A stretch of DNA of 64,000 bases from Promerops cafer (taxonomy: Eukaryota > Chordata > Aves > Passeriformes > Nectariniidae): assembly GCA_013398275.1 (NCBI GenBank), contig VZSE01005034.1, forward strand, positions 1,907,602-1,971,601. The letters are read 5' to 3'. Below, one piece after another: positions 1 through 12,300 of this stretch. A model generated the notes under the pieces. It was not told where the DNA came from. It saw only the letters and a program-made list of their open reading frames with translations, and did not search any database. The stretch's first letter is position 1, and the number at the start of each line of letters is the position of its first letter. A program made the translations under genes and the position numbers.

Positions 1-37
1 TGTTTTTTTCCCCCCCCCCCCCCCCCCCCCCCCCCCA
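1..37. repeat. T7-C27 homopyrimidine run
   Basis: Seven T are followed by 27 uninterrupted C (10-36). The complementary G27 strand can form a G-quadruplex. Homopolymer length at a window or contig edge is often unreliable. The tract followed by CAGGT imitates a plus-strand splice acceptor, but the host gene runs on the minus strand and no exon follows. Confidence 0.9.
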
Positions 38-3000
38 GGTTTGTATGTATGTAGCACTACACTACCAAACTAAAATCAGGACATTTCAAAGTTAAGACAC
101 AGAAAAAGACCCTATCCAAAGCAGAGTTTACAAAGAATATTGTCAATCTAAGGAAACAAACATTTAAATCATTTAAAGTCTTACATTTTGGGACTAAAGC
201 CAAAACTGCTTTAGCATTCTGAAAAAAAAAAAAAAATACCCTATATACATTGGTGCTTACAGGCAAAGCTAGGAAACAATTCCAAGTAAAACAACAAAAC
301 TCAAAAACACAGTATGCATTCATTCGTCCAACTTGATCCAAGACAGATGGTATGGAAAGCCTGCAGGTTTGGTTTTTTCCTCTATTTTTCTTTCGTGAGT
401 TTGGGTTTATTTTTTTGATTTGTTGGTTCTTTCGTGGATTTTTTTGGTGTGAGTATTTTTGTCTGTTTGGGGGGATGTCTTATGTTACTATTATTGCTGA
501 CAACTGTACAAAATACTGATCCTTCACACAGGAGTCACAGGTTTCCATGTGATTTAAACTCTTCTCAACCTCTGAGGTGCAGATACAGCCTCTTGAATGC
601 CTTCAAAGCTAAAGAGTAAAAACAGCCTGATCAAGACACAAGGAGAAGGCTTTTGAAAAACGTGATCATACAGCTGACATGTTAAGTCCATGAAACTTTT
701 CAGGCACGCAATTTCAGTTTTTTTCACTAACTATTCACCAGCAACAACAGCTTTTACTGTAGAATGACTCCGGCTAGATTTCAAGTAATTTCTAAAAGTA
801 AACATTATTTAAAGAATTGTTGGAAATAAGACTTTGGAAGAGTTTTATAAAAAAATAACAACAATGGGTACTTGCTTTTTATTTTTTCACCTTGCTTTCC
901 TTGAATTCGGCATCAACTATAACAAATGAAGAGCAAAGTTTCTGGTCCTTATAAATAATGCTCTTTTTGACCAATATTTTGGTTACAGCCACGATGATTT
1001 GGGTTTTTTTTGTCTTGCCCTACTACCCTGATTGTTACTCAATTTTGTATACCTCAAGTTTGTGTAGGCCACTCATGAGTAAGGCTCTGGTGAAAGGTAG
1101 TAGTGTGAGTGACAACTTATCCTTTGGCAGAAGAAAGACATTTTGAAAACAAAAAGATATTCAGAATAAATCATATTGGATGTTCACTGCTGAAAGCTTA
1201 TCCTCAAAAGAGATTCTCCATATCAGTCCAAACCCAAGAAAAATTGTACCTCTCTAAAGCAGTGAATATCTCTTCACCTACCAGCTGAAAACTGCAAGTG
1301 GGAATATCCAAGAATGTTGAAAAGCAGGGCAGGAGAACTGTCCCAACAGGGCTACTCTGCCTTCATGCAGCTTCCTGCTTGGAGGCTCACCCCAGCTGGG
1401 ACTGCTGGCAAAGCGAGTACCTGCTCCTTCCCACAGCAGAATGCATCCATCAGCTGTGACAAACATTCAAACACACCACGTAACACACACCAGCATGTAA
1501 CTCACTTCAGTGAGACATAAACCTTGAGCAGCGGTGCATTAGTGTGTGCAAAACAGCTCCTCAAGACAACAGAAATCAACCTTCAGCTGCAAAACTTGGG
1601 TTGGGGGGAAAAGAACCCAACCAAGCAAAACCACCCCCATATATTGAGGTGAGACAGGGAATGCAGACAGTTTCCAAAATCACCAAGACTCCACCCTTAG
1701 TTTATGGGAATATTTTTAAAAAGGCAGAAATATCACAGTCCTGCCCGTTCCCTCTCTCCCCAAACATCATCAGGCAGGATAAGATGGGTTATGCTGAGGC
1801 CATCACAGACTCAGGCTGGCCACCAGAACCAGAAGGGTCCAATGGCTTCCCACACAAGACCATGGTTCAAGGCACACTTTATCAATCACCGAACAGCAAC
1901 AGCATCTCTAGTCCTGCTTCTGCAGGTGGAAGGCAGGAATATCAACACACATGGAAGCAGCACCTGAGACTTAACATGCAGCCAGTGACCTTTGGTGAGC
2001 AATGTTCTCATCTCATATGAGCTGGTGACGTCAATGATTCACATCAGTCTGATCTGAAAATGCACTGTTTGCCTATTTCCTGCCTATTTAACAAACCAAT
2101 TCTAGGGGGAAGCTTTCTCCTCATAAATACATCATTTTTTATTCAACCCTTTTCTAAAAGGAAATGTTCAAGGGAACAATGAGATGCCACTGAAGGATCT
2201 GAGCTCTTCACACAGCCATCCATCACATCTTTCTTGAAACTAACAGCTTCAGACATTCCTCTCCAGCCACCTATTAGAAGGCAACAGATATCCTGAAATT
2301 ACACAACTTACCAGAGGTAGGTCCTGGATTTACAGCACACGTCCCTGAGTGGCTCTTCCAGACACTGAATGGTCTGGAAGCATTTTATGTTTCTCACTAG
2401 TGTTCAGTTACAGCCTCTACCACTAATCCACAAAAAAGTTTGATTTTCCAGGGAGCACAGGGGTGTTTCCCCTGTCTTCTACGCTCCTAGATTTTAGCGG
2501 CAACTTAGCACAATTATAGCCACGAAAATATGTTTAGGCATGCTGAGAATAAAGGATCTTCATATCTTGAATAAAAACAAGAGCACACTGAGATCAAAAT
2601 TTTGAATAATTAGCACCAACATGGCTGCAAAAAATGTAAGACCTATCCCTACTTGAATTTGATACTGAAATTATTTTAATATGCTTATATTCTCACTTTA
2701 AAGTTTTGTTTCACTCACATAAAGCAATTCAAGCTGACCTGGAACAATCGCATGCAAGCTAAATTTGTATTACTTTCAGCGGGAGTCTTGCAGTTGGTTA
2801 CAGTGAGAAAAAAACCCTGTACAAGAAAGGCTTGCAACATAGTGGGAGATGCCTTTTTTCCTCTTCCAGGGAGAAGCTTTCCAGTAAGCTTTCCAATAAG
2901 ATTGTCCTTTAACCTCTTGAGCACTAACTGGAGAAGTTTATAATAACTTTTTGCACACCATAGTATTCTGATCTCCATACACTCTGCTACAAGCCACCAA

Positions 3001-6000
3001 CTAAACAGCCACGCAAATGTGAGAACTGAAGGAGGATATGGGCATCTTGCACAACCTTTTCTTGACCCAAAATGAATAACACACGAACAAAGTTACTATT
3101 TAGTAGTTCAACAGGGCCAATACTTCACCTTTGATACAATACAGCCTCTCTCAGGTGAGGTTTTGCTGTGCTTTTTGAGTACAGAGATGAAGAACAAAAG
3201 CCAAAGCACACTAGCAAGAGGGAACAATAAGCATGACAAAAGCAGAAACATTAATAAAGTTGGAGACCTTGGAAGTAAAACATCTTCTCAGAAATACACC
3301 CACTTATAAATGAGGTTAGGGGAATAGCAGGTTAGTGAGGCTTTGTAGGTTTCCTTCTCTATCCACATATGGACATCTGTGACCTGACAGGGAGATTAGG
3401 TCAAATGAAGACACTGAAGCTCCTCCTTACAATATATGTATTATTCAAAAGCATGAACTGGCAGAGCATTTGTGGCTGAAACACGGTATTCATTCCCTTA
3501 TCACAGGAAAAACTCATGTAACTCGCCGTCTGTTCCAAGGAAGCCATCTGAGGGTGTAAGTCATTACAGAAACACGGAGGGCGTGAGCCTGGGCACGCTT
3601 GATGAGACCGTGGTGCCAACCTGCAGATTGCTGCAGAGAGCTCCAGCTGATGCGAAATTTGGGCCAGATACTAGCAAGGGTAACAACATCCCCTTACGAA
3701 TCTGATACTAACCAATTCATCTTATACTTTAACCCTCCCCCCAGTGCAAGACCTCCCCAAAACCCTTTTACCTCACACCATCACCATGGCACAAGGACTG
3801 CTTTAACAACTGCACTCCTAAGGATTTCAATACAAAAGGCTCAGTGTTCCCACCAATAAAGGGGAAGTCAACATGCTCTCCTCCAGGGCCACACAGTGAG
3901 TGCAGCATGTTGTCACACACGTTCCCAAAGCCTGGGAAAGAGTAGCATCCAAACCAGGACTTGTGGGTAGGGGAAGGGGGAAAATCAGGGTCTTTTAAGT
4001 GTTTCCAAATGAATGCATGAACACAGGATGATGGATATGGGCACTTGGGCACTCCTACTGGGACACTAATTGACTGCAGCAGCAGTAACGGGGGTCAGTC
4101 CCACCATCTCTTGTCTGTGTGTTCCACTATCACTGCTAACACAAGGAGCCACTTATGCAGCAATTAAAGGATAATTGGTAGCCTGACTGAGAGTTACCAG
4201 CCAACTGTACCTTGAGTCGGAGCCACAGAAACAATTCCCATCTCCCACTACGACCAGTCACCTGGTGACTCCAAGGTCTCTGTCCCAGGTGTTCATCCTG
4301 CTAGCTCCCAGATGTGATTGGCATCCCCAGGAGAGCATCCGTCCCAAGGGGACATCCCCTTCGTCCCCAGAAGCCAAGAGCCCAGCCACTCTCAGTGTCT
4401 CTGGACACCCCAGAGGACCTGTCTCCTATTTATGGGAGCTTCTTACTAACATGAATTTCACCAAGCGTTTCATTACTTCTGAAGTGCTTTTCTCATTAAC
4501 TAAACAAAATAAATGTGCCAATGGAAGGACCAGCACTATGTTTTGTAGCCATGACTTATTGAAGATCACGATAAGACTAAATCAACAGGAAGAAGTTAAA
4601 TTCCAAGACCTTCAGATGCCCAAGCAAACCAGTTCGTTCCTTCAACCCACTGCACCTAACTGGAAGGAGGAAACTCTAGCCTTTGCAAATTGAAAGCATA
4701 TAAAACTCAAATAAAAACAACAGCAGCACAAGATGTGTACCAGGCCAGAGGCACATTTATTTCACATTCCTATTAAACTGAGGAGGGGAAAAAAAACAAT
4801 ACAACTTTTCTGCATAAACAAAACTTAAAGCAGAACATTATCTTTTTTCCTTCTTCCAGGATAGTGCAAGCTACTAATACAAACAAAAAATAAAAGAAAT
4901 ACCAACCAGACGTAAAAAACCCTGGTGCAGCTTAAAGTTTGCATTCAAATGTCAATGTGAAGAGTGATTAACCTGCCTGAGGTTACACCAGACCTCCCTG
5001 CTTGACTGTTACCATCACATGCACTTCCTAAACACTAACCACAGCGCTTACTGAACATAAAACAGCTGTCATTCTTCCCCCTTTTGCAAAGAAGACACAA
5101 GCAGGCTGGTTTTCATCATCCTAAGGAGTACAAGGCTGATGTAGCAACTTAGCAGCAGAAGAGGCAGGTTGGAACAACAGCGATCAAGCACAATTTGATG
5201 AAGAACAAAATCATCTGTCACATTCAAACACATCAAAGTGTGCTCATTACAGCCTGGAGGAGAGACAGCAACAAAGAGCCCTGCATACAAAAAGGTGCGC
5301 AAAAGATGCAGAAAATGAAGGCATCAGAAGTAAATCATTTGTGAAGCATTACTAGTCAGATACGCATGGATTTAGATTTATATCACAGAATCTAACCCAG
5401 GTCAGCAACAAGTGATGGTTAATTTCTCAGCACAGGCAGGGAACTCTCATGTCCCTGGGGCGGGATTACACAACCTCCTCAAAACAAAAGAAGAATGTGC
5501 TCTAACCTCCTATTTATACCATTAAACATGACACTTCAATAACATAATGCCCTGCAGTCACAGGTAGTTCTCCTGAAAACCAAATTTTAAGGAGCACATA
5601 TCCCTAACTGAAAAGTTGATGGTATTACCACCAAAAATGAAAACAAAGTCTACTTCTGAGCTCTTTTAGAATGCCATGTGAATGGATGAGCAGTGGCAGA
5701 AGCACAGAGGCCGAGGGTGGTACATGGGGTCAGGGGAATAGCAGGATTGAAGCAATACAGACTTATGTCAGTGCTTCAGCCGGTGCCTTCCTACTCAAGG
5801 TTATTGGAAATGGAGCTGAGGAGCTCTCAAACCATAAAGCCCAAATTTGTAATGCCAGAAGAAACACTCCAAGACTGCAAAAGAATTTTTAGTGACAACA
5901 TAAACCACATAAATACACATCACTGCAAAGGCAATTCCAGGCAAGCTCGTCTAAGTTTCTGGGATACACTGCATGAAGAAATTAGTACTAGTCACAGGGC

Positions 6001-7120
6001 TCACCAACCCTGTCTCTCAATGAAAAACATTTCTTTTTCCAAAAAATATGATCTTTTGGATCCATTGATGGAATGACAGATGGTTTAGTTCTGCATAATT
6101 AAATATTTGTAAATAGTATTTTCAAGTTTTAAATAGGGTCCAATTAACACATTCTAGCACAGTTGTCCAGAAATCTAATCTTCATCAAATGCTGTTTCCC
6201 CCATATATACCATCTGGAAATAAAAATAAAATCACTTTATCCTAATTTAGTGCTACTAAAGGCATGAGGGTGTTAAGGAACAGGAATTAAATGGCTCACA
6301 GCCATTTATCTCCAGACAGACGTGGCTTAGGAAGTGAGAGCTTTTTCTTCAGAGATGTGAGTTTGATTCGGTTTAAAAATAAAAAGGCAATAAAAAACCC
6401 AATCTAAAACAACCTCCCCCCCAAAAAACCCAAAACAAAACAAAAACCCAAACAAAAACCCATCCTGCCAAGTCCGATTAAAAAAGAAATGGAAGAGCAA
6501 ATGACAGAGAAAAGTCTCCAAAACAGACACTGGCATCCCAGAGCCTACGTGTTGAACAGTGTACTCCGAGTGTGGTGTGGGCTGCCCAGCGAGGGTCTAA
6601 ACTTTCATCTGGTACTCAGGGGACATGAATGCAAGTTATTTAAAACCACGGCACATCCAGCCAGCACGTCACTTTAATATTCTGCTATAGATTGTGTTAC
6701 TGCTATGCTTTATAATGAACCTTTGGCTTCATCTCCAGTTCTCTGGTGGAGCACAGCAATGCCACAGCTTTAGGGTTTTAAGAATTACAGGAGACAGTTA
6801 ATGCTTCTGCCAAATCCAGATGTGCAGCAGCATCCCAAAGGCAGTGAAAAAATGCCATAGGTTCTTGGAAAAGGGTTTCACACTGAACAGAGATAAACAA
6901 GCTGAGTTTGCAACTGAGTTTAACTATGATCTACGGTCTCCTGATCTGATTTACAGCTCCAATCTTGGCTGTTTAAGTGTGAACAGAGGCCTCGTTTTAA
7001 CGCAGAAATAAGAAAAGCATTCAGAAGTATCCACCTGAAGTATACTTAGCAAGAAACGAAGGGTCTGGGTGGTTTCCCAGGGCCAGGCTCAGCCAGCAAT
7101 ACAAGAAAGTGCAAGAGGTC
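38..7120. other. PDLIM5 intron 2, unique AT-rich DNA
   Basis: I see no coding exon, RNA gene or recognisable transposon here. The longest frames (1544-2020, 4265-4693, 5693-6076) have no domain-like or conserved pattern and no paired splice sites that I trust. A purine-rich stretch near 6415-6470 (CCAAAAAACCC and AAACAAAA units) is simple low-complexity DNA. Confidence 0.6.
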
Positions 7121-7150
7121 AGCAGGGCAGGGCAGGGCAGGGCAGGGCGA
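7121..7150. repeat. Short GGGCA pentanucleotide array
   Basis: About five tandem GGCAG/GGGCA units lie between 7123 and 7149 in otherwise mixed-composition intron DNA. This is a small microsatellite and may vary in length between individuals. Confidence 0.85.
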
Positions 7151-7529
7151 GCGGCTGTGCCGCAGCCCCAGCAGCACACACATGGTGTGACACGCTGGGA
7201 CACAGGTCAGGCAGGACGAGGGACACGCTGTGCCATAGCTGTGGCATTACCTCCACACACAGATATTTCCTGCTAAAGGGCAGGGCAGAAACAGAACAAA
7301 GCACTGAAACACCTCTGCTCCTTCACAGGGTGGGTAACAAACACTCTGCTTCCAGCAGGTATGTGAAAAGCAACAAACAAGAGGAAAGAATTTGAGACCT
7401 TTGCCACTTGTCTATCTTGACAGTGAAATTCATCCCTTCTTTTCTGAGCCCCCAAAGAGGGAAGGGGCTTGAAAACATACAAATCAGGTTGGTTTTCACT
7501 GCAAATTCAAGCACAATTTAGCAATCCCC

Positions 7530-7550
7530 TTTTTTTTTTTTTTTTTTTTT
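7530..7550. repeat. T21 homopolymer
   Basis: A single T run follows GCAATCCCC. On the minus strand this is a poly(A) run. No retrocopied gene was recognised on the adjoining side. Confidence 0.9.
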
Positions 7551-9074
7551 GCAGTGCTGCCAAGTAGGAGAATCATCAGGCCATAGCAAACTATTGCATG
7601 TATGAAGCTGCCCTACAGGACACAGCCCAAGCCACACCTTCCCCAGAAGGTGCCAGTGCAAATCCTGCTTTTCATGGGAGCCAGTTTCTAGTCCTGTATC
7701 GAGAGTTGTGGTGGGTGCTTGCAGACACTGAATCTACCCCAAACTGAGCTGCAATGCTCAGCTATAATGTATAAATACATACTGATCCTGAAGATTTTGT
7801 GCTGAAAATGTTTAAAGGCATGATCCCTGCACACCTTTGTGTCAGGGCTGGTATGCATCAATAAAAAGCTGGGCCTGGCATGACAGCTCTCCAGTGCCTG
7901 CTGGCAGCAGATCAGATTGTACTTTGAACAAAAAATTTAGTGTTGCCACATTTCCCTCCTCACCGTTCTGCAGCACTAAAATAAAGCAAGCAGAGAGACA
8001 TATACATGCACATTTTTTGTCTACACTAAAAACTAATAAACATGAAAGCGTACTTATGTCAACATGAGTCTGTTTAATCCTTGCAATAATTTACAAATTG
8101 GCTTTTCAAGAGCTTCGAGACATTCTTGACTAAAGAAAATAACACATTAAATTACATTTCAAAGTTCATTAATAACTCAAAATATTTTCTAAGGAGCACC
8201 AAAGGTAAATTTTTCAGTAACTGCTCGTAAGGAAGAGCTTGTTGACAGATATCATCTCATCCTCCCCTAAAGGGCGTGACTATTTGTGTTTTGATTCCTG
8301 CATTTTTTAATTCTTTTTTTTTTGGTAGCCTGGCTTGAATAATCTTTTTTTTTTTTCCTCCCAGTGCAAAAATATTTGACTTCTCAGGAGAGCTGCAAGT
8401 CTTAGAAGAACTGGAAAAGAGGAATAAATTACAGTTTCAGCAGCATTCAAGACCAGCAGTGAAACGGAAGAGCAAGGCATATTTGCAAGGAAAATACTAC
8501 CTTCTTATTTCAGCTTTGCTATAAAGGAAAAAAAGAAAAAAAAATAGTGAAGAGGAGAAGTCGTAGAAGGTAGGATCATTATGGAGAGCGCTGGCAGGAG
8601 GTGACCACTCCAGACCAATTATATGAATCCCAATACCCGCATGTTCGAGTGTCCAAATTTTAGCATCTGCTTATATACTAAAGCAAAGTGGGCAGAGTTG
8701 GATGGAATTTGCCCACAAACAACACAAAATTTCTCATGCACCCTGAAGAAACGTAAAATATTCACTCAACAGCTGAATCAGCTCAATGCTGTATTCTTCA
8801 TTTGATTGTAAATTTCAAAAGCCAAAGTGCATTAATAGAAGCAAGGAAAATTCTCTTGAAAACCAAGGTTTTATTCATCACTTAAGAAAATATTCATTTA
8901 CTAGTACCAAAATACATTTTAACACATGGAAGAAACAGGATTGTCTAAGCTTTTCCAAGCAGTATCTCTTTGTAGGCAGATTTCTGTTTGACCAGATAAT
9001 TGATGAAACGCTGCTAAGATATATAGGAAATATCAACAGTATTCCAATAAATATACAAAGTGAAGCATTTAAAG
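7551..9074. other. PDLIM5 intron 2, no gene seen
   Basis: This is AT-rich unique sequence with two short T runs near 8310-8360. The frame 8786-9214 runs into a CR1 element and is not a gene. Nothing else is recognisable. Confidence 0.5.
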
Positions 9075-9312
9075 TTGAAGAGGGTATATTTAGATTAGAT
9101 ACCAGGAAGAAATTCTTCACTGTGACAGTGGCGAGACACTGGAACAAGTTGCCCAGAGAAGCTGGGCTGCCCCATCCTTGGAAATGTTCAAGGCTAGGTT
9201 GGATGGAGCTCTGAGCAGCCTGGTCTAACAAGAGGTGTCACAGCCCACGGCAGGGGCATTGGAACTAAATGAGGCCCCTTCCAACCCAACGCATTCTATG
9301 AGTCTGATGTTT
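9075..9312 (+). mobile_element. CR1 LINE, 3' end fragment
   Basis: The plus strand reads the standard CR1 tail in order: a GAAGAAATTCTTCACTGTGA block, a GAGACACTGGAACAAGTTGC block, GCCCCATCCTTGGAAATGTTC, AGGCTAGGTTGGATGGAGCT, a CTGGTCTAACA block, a TTGGAACTAAATGA block, and an ending close to CATTCTATGAGTCTGATG. It is a 5'-truncated non-LTR retrotransposon copy, as most avian CR1 insertions are. It is in the antisense orientation relative to PDLIM5. Divergence from the usual consensus is moderate. No reverse transcriptase domain is present. Confidence 0.93.
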
Positions 9313-12300
9313 TTTAAAGTTTCACTTCAGACTAGGATAAATTCCCTTCCACAAGTTTGCATGTTGCAAATGTGCCGCAGTATGCAAGTCCAGACTGTCC
9401 TAGGAAGTACCCCAAGAAGCTTGGGAATGAGGCACCATGCTGGTGGAGATCTGTAATGAAGCAGAGATGGAAAGCACAAGCTCCATACCCAGAGACAACA
9501 TATAGGAAATGCTCAACTAAATTACTGTATGGGTGAGCCAAAGGAGGAAAGTTCAGGGGGTATTAACATTTTTCTATCTGATGAACAACAGACTACAAAA
9601 GGTATGAAAAACAGATTTGTCACTATACAGCTTTCCACACATATCCAGCCGCCAGAAATGCTAAATGGCACAATTCAAAAAGAAGGCATCATGCCAGCTG
9701 TCATATTCCTCTATATCAAGAGTGAATGAAATAAAGAAAGGAAAAGATATTAAGGCTGGAGTTTCTCTTAAGGGGATTGTATTAATTGAATTTTTTCCCA
9801 CAATGTGTTAGTTAAAAATTCAAGAGCTAGCCTAACTTACAATACAGAGCCCTGTCTTGCACTGAAATCCAGCTTCAAAGTAAATGCACTGAAATTATGC
9901 CCTCTAATAACTGTGTATTTTGCTTACACATTTCTTAAATTTTGCTCTCAGTTACTTATTTTAAACAATACCATATGGAAACAGAAGGCACATATTGTAA
10001 GCATCATTCTTTCTTCTCTGCAAAAGGAGAAGTCATGAGAGTTTACATACATTACAATCCCCACAGTTTAAAATGACTGGGCCCAGCCCAGATATGTACG
10101 TAACATCATCGAGACCTTTTCCATACCTACTTCCAGCATCTTTATGTTGTAGTGCTTTTGAAAAGTATCACAAATTTATAAATCAAGCACTATATTTCCT
10201 ACACATCTTCAAGAAAGATTCAGGTTACCATTATCCACTATCTTCTTATTCCAGTATTTCCTCACAATCTTGCCTGCCATGCTCCATCCCCTATTAACAA
10301 GGACTTCCCCCACATGACACATATTTGTTAGAAGAGCAGCAAACACAAGAAGCAAAGAAGCTTTGTGGAGTAATACAGAATTTTCACCAGCTCTCAACCT
10401 CATTATTTCAGTACTGCACCAAACAGGTTGTTCACATTTGCACATTCAGTACTTGGAGAAGAGCAATTACCAGCTCAGTTCCCATTTTAAAGCTTGGAGA
10501 GACCTTGTTCAGTGTTTCTGTGAAGTCACACCCAAGACATTCACGAGGCCAGTGCTTGCAGTGCCCACTCCTCCCCACACTGCCAGAAGTGGCTCCGTGG
10601 CATGGTGGGGAACATGCTGCCTCTCTGCCTGCAGCTCCCCACATCCCAGGGTTTAATGAAGTCCTGAGCAAGAAATTCCCACACACATCCACTGAAAGCC
10701 TTCTCCATCTTTTAACATTCCGGGCCTGCTGCAACTTGCAATGCCTCGTAAAAACTAATAGAAATATACTTCCCGCAGAGCACAATCTGTCAGAGGATAA
10801 TTCATTTAGGACTTGGCTGAATGAATTTCAGGGCACCATGGGCTTCCTGGAAGGCAGGAAGACTTATTCAATTATTCCACACACTACCACTACCACCACT
10901 TTTGCTTTGCATATGCTGAAACCAGAAGCTGGAGCCACCATTAATAATCAGCCAATTTGCCCGATTTATTTTCCTAACACGGTAAAATTCTACCACACAG
11001 GCCATGTACTGTTTAGTTCTGAAGATCTCTAGCAAGCCAGCTGCTCCGTTATTCACTTTCCTCTACCACATATACATGAAACTGCATACACTATGACCCA
11101 ATAAAACAGCTTGTAGACAGTCAACAACACTTTGGTCACTGTGTAATTGATTTAAATACTTGAAGTCTGGAGATCTGACATGTTGTCTGTTTAATTACAT
11201 ACACAACCCAGATTATAAGAGATCTGCAAAAATTTGTTTCGGGAATTAGGAAAAAAAACCAAACATGAGAAAAATATTTGGCACAGCTCTGTGCCCAAAA
11301 GTCCTGAAATATTTATAATGCTACTTGACCAGCCAGCCCTGCCACCCTCACACATTCAAAAACCATGAGTCAGGCCCTAGAAATAAGTAGTGCTTTTTAA
11401 TCTCACAGTTTTATTGCCAAGATACACTCTGAGGTTTTACTGGGTTTTCCAGCTTACTTTTCTTAAATCTGCAATGCAAGACCAAAGGATTATTTCAATG
11501 ATTTAAACTGAATTCCAATTTTGATACAAGCACATCAATACAAAAGACTGGGAGCTTAAAAGCAGCCCCCTGCAATGCTCCCCTCCTGAAAATTCAGAGT
11601 TACTTTGACACTCAAGAACAGCAGCAGCAAAAGTAACTGATTTCCTCTATAATCTTGACTGCAGCGATTTTAGAAGGGCTGCTTTAGGAGTATCTCCTCA
11701 ACACGCAGGAAGAGGTTGAAGACAGCTATGTGTGGTCCTGATTAACACCCAGATGAGGTTACTGGTACATATCACAAAGCACTTCTTCCTCTTTATGGGA
11801 CGACTGGCAAAACAAACTCAGATCTGTTGCGCTGCAGTGAGGCCCCTCCAATGACACAGATTTTGGCTCCGTTTTATTCAAGCCTTTCAACAACAACCTT
11901 TACTCTTCCTCCCAGTGTGAAGAAAAGGGATGGAGGGATGGCCAAACTGGTATCTTCTGTGTGCTTTTTAACCAACACTTTGCTTGTAGACTCCACTTAC
12001 TGATGAACAGAGATCAACTAAGTCAACTGAGCCGCTACCTTCTTTATTTCATTTAACCATACTACATTGTAACAGCCTCATGGGCAAATGACACCTAAAC
12101 CCCCAGTGCTCTCCTGAATCGGAATGGCCTGAGGCAGCTGAGGGCAGGACGCCACTAGCATTGCTATGATGTTGGGAGTTCAGAAGGGATCTTGTGGCAG
12201 GCTCCAAAAGACAGCCCCACACACTGGGCAGCAAGAAACTGGAATACATAGTTGAGTCATGCCCAGGAAGGTCAAGAATCTGTCAGGAAACTAAAAGCCA

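Noticed and set aside
31..40. Polypyrimidine tract plus CAG|GT resembling a plus-strand splice acceptor
   Set aside because: A homopolymer at the edge of the window. The host gene is on the minus strand and no exon follows.
1544..2020. 158-codon plus-strand frame
   Set aside because: No family resemblance. Intronic DNA with a second frame open inside it.
10325..11032. 235-codon plus-strand frame, the longest in the window
   Set aside because: No recognisable domain, mixed chance-like composition, an open frame on the other strand, and no promoter or splice context. It sits in an intron of the opposite strand.
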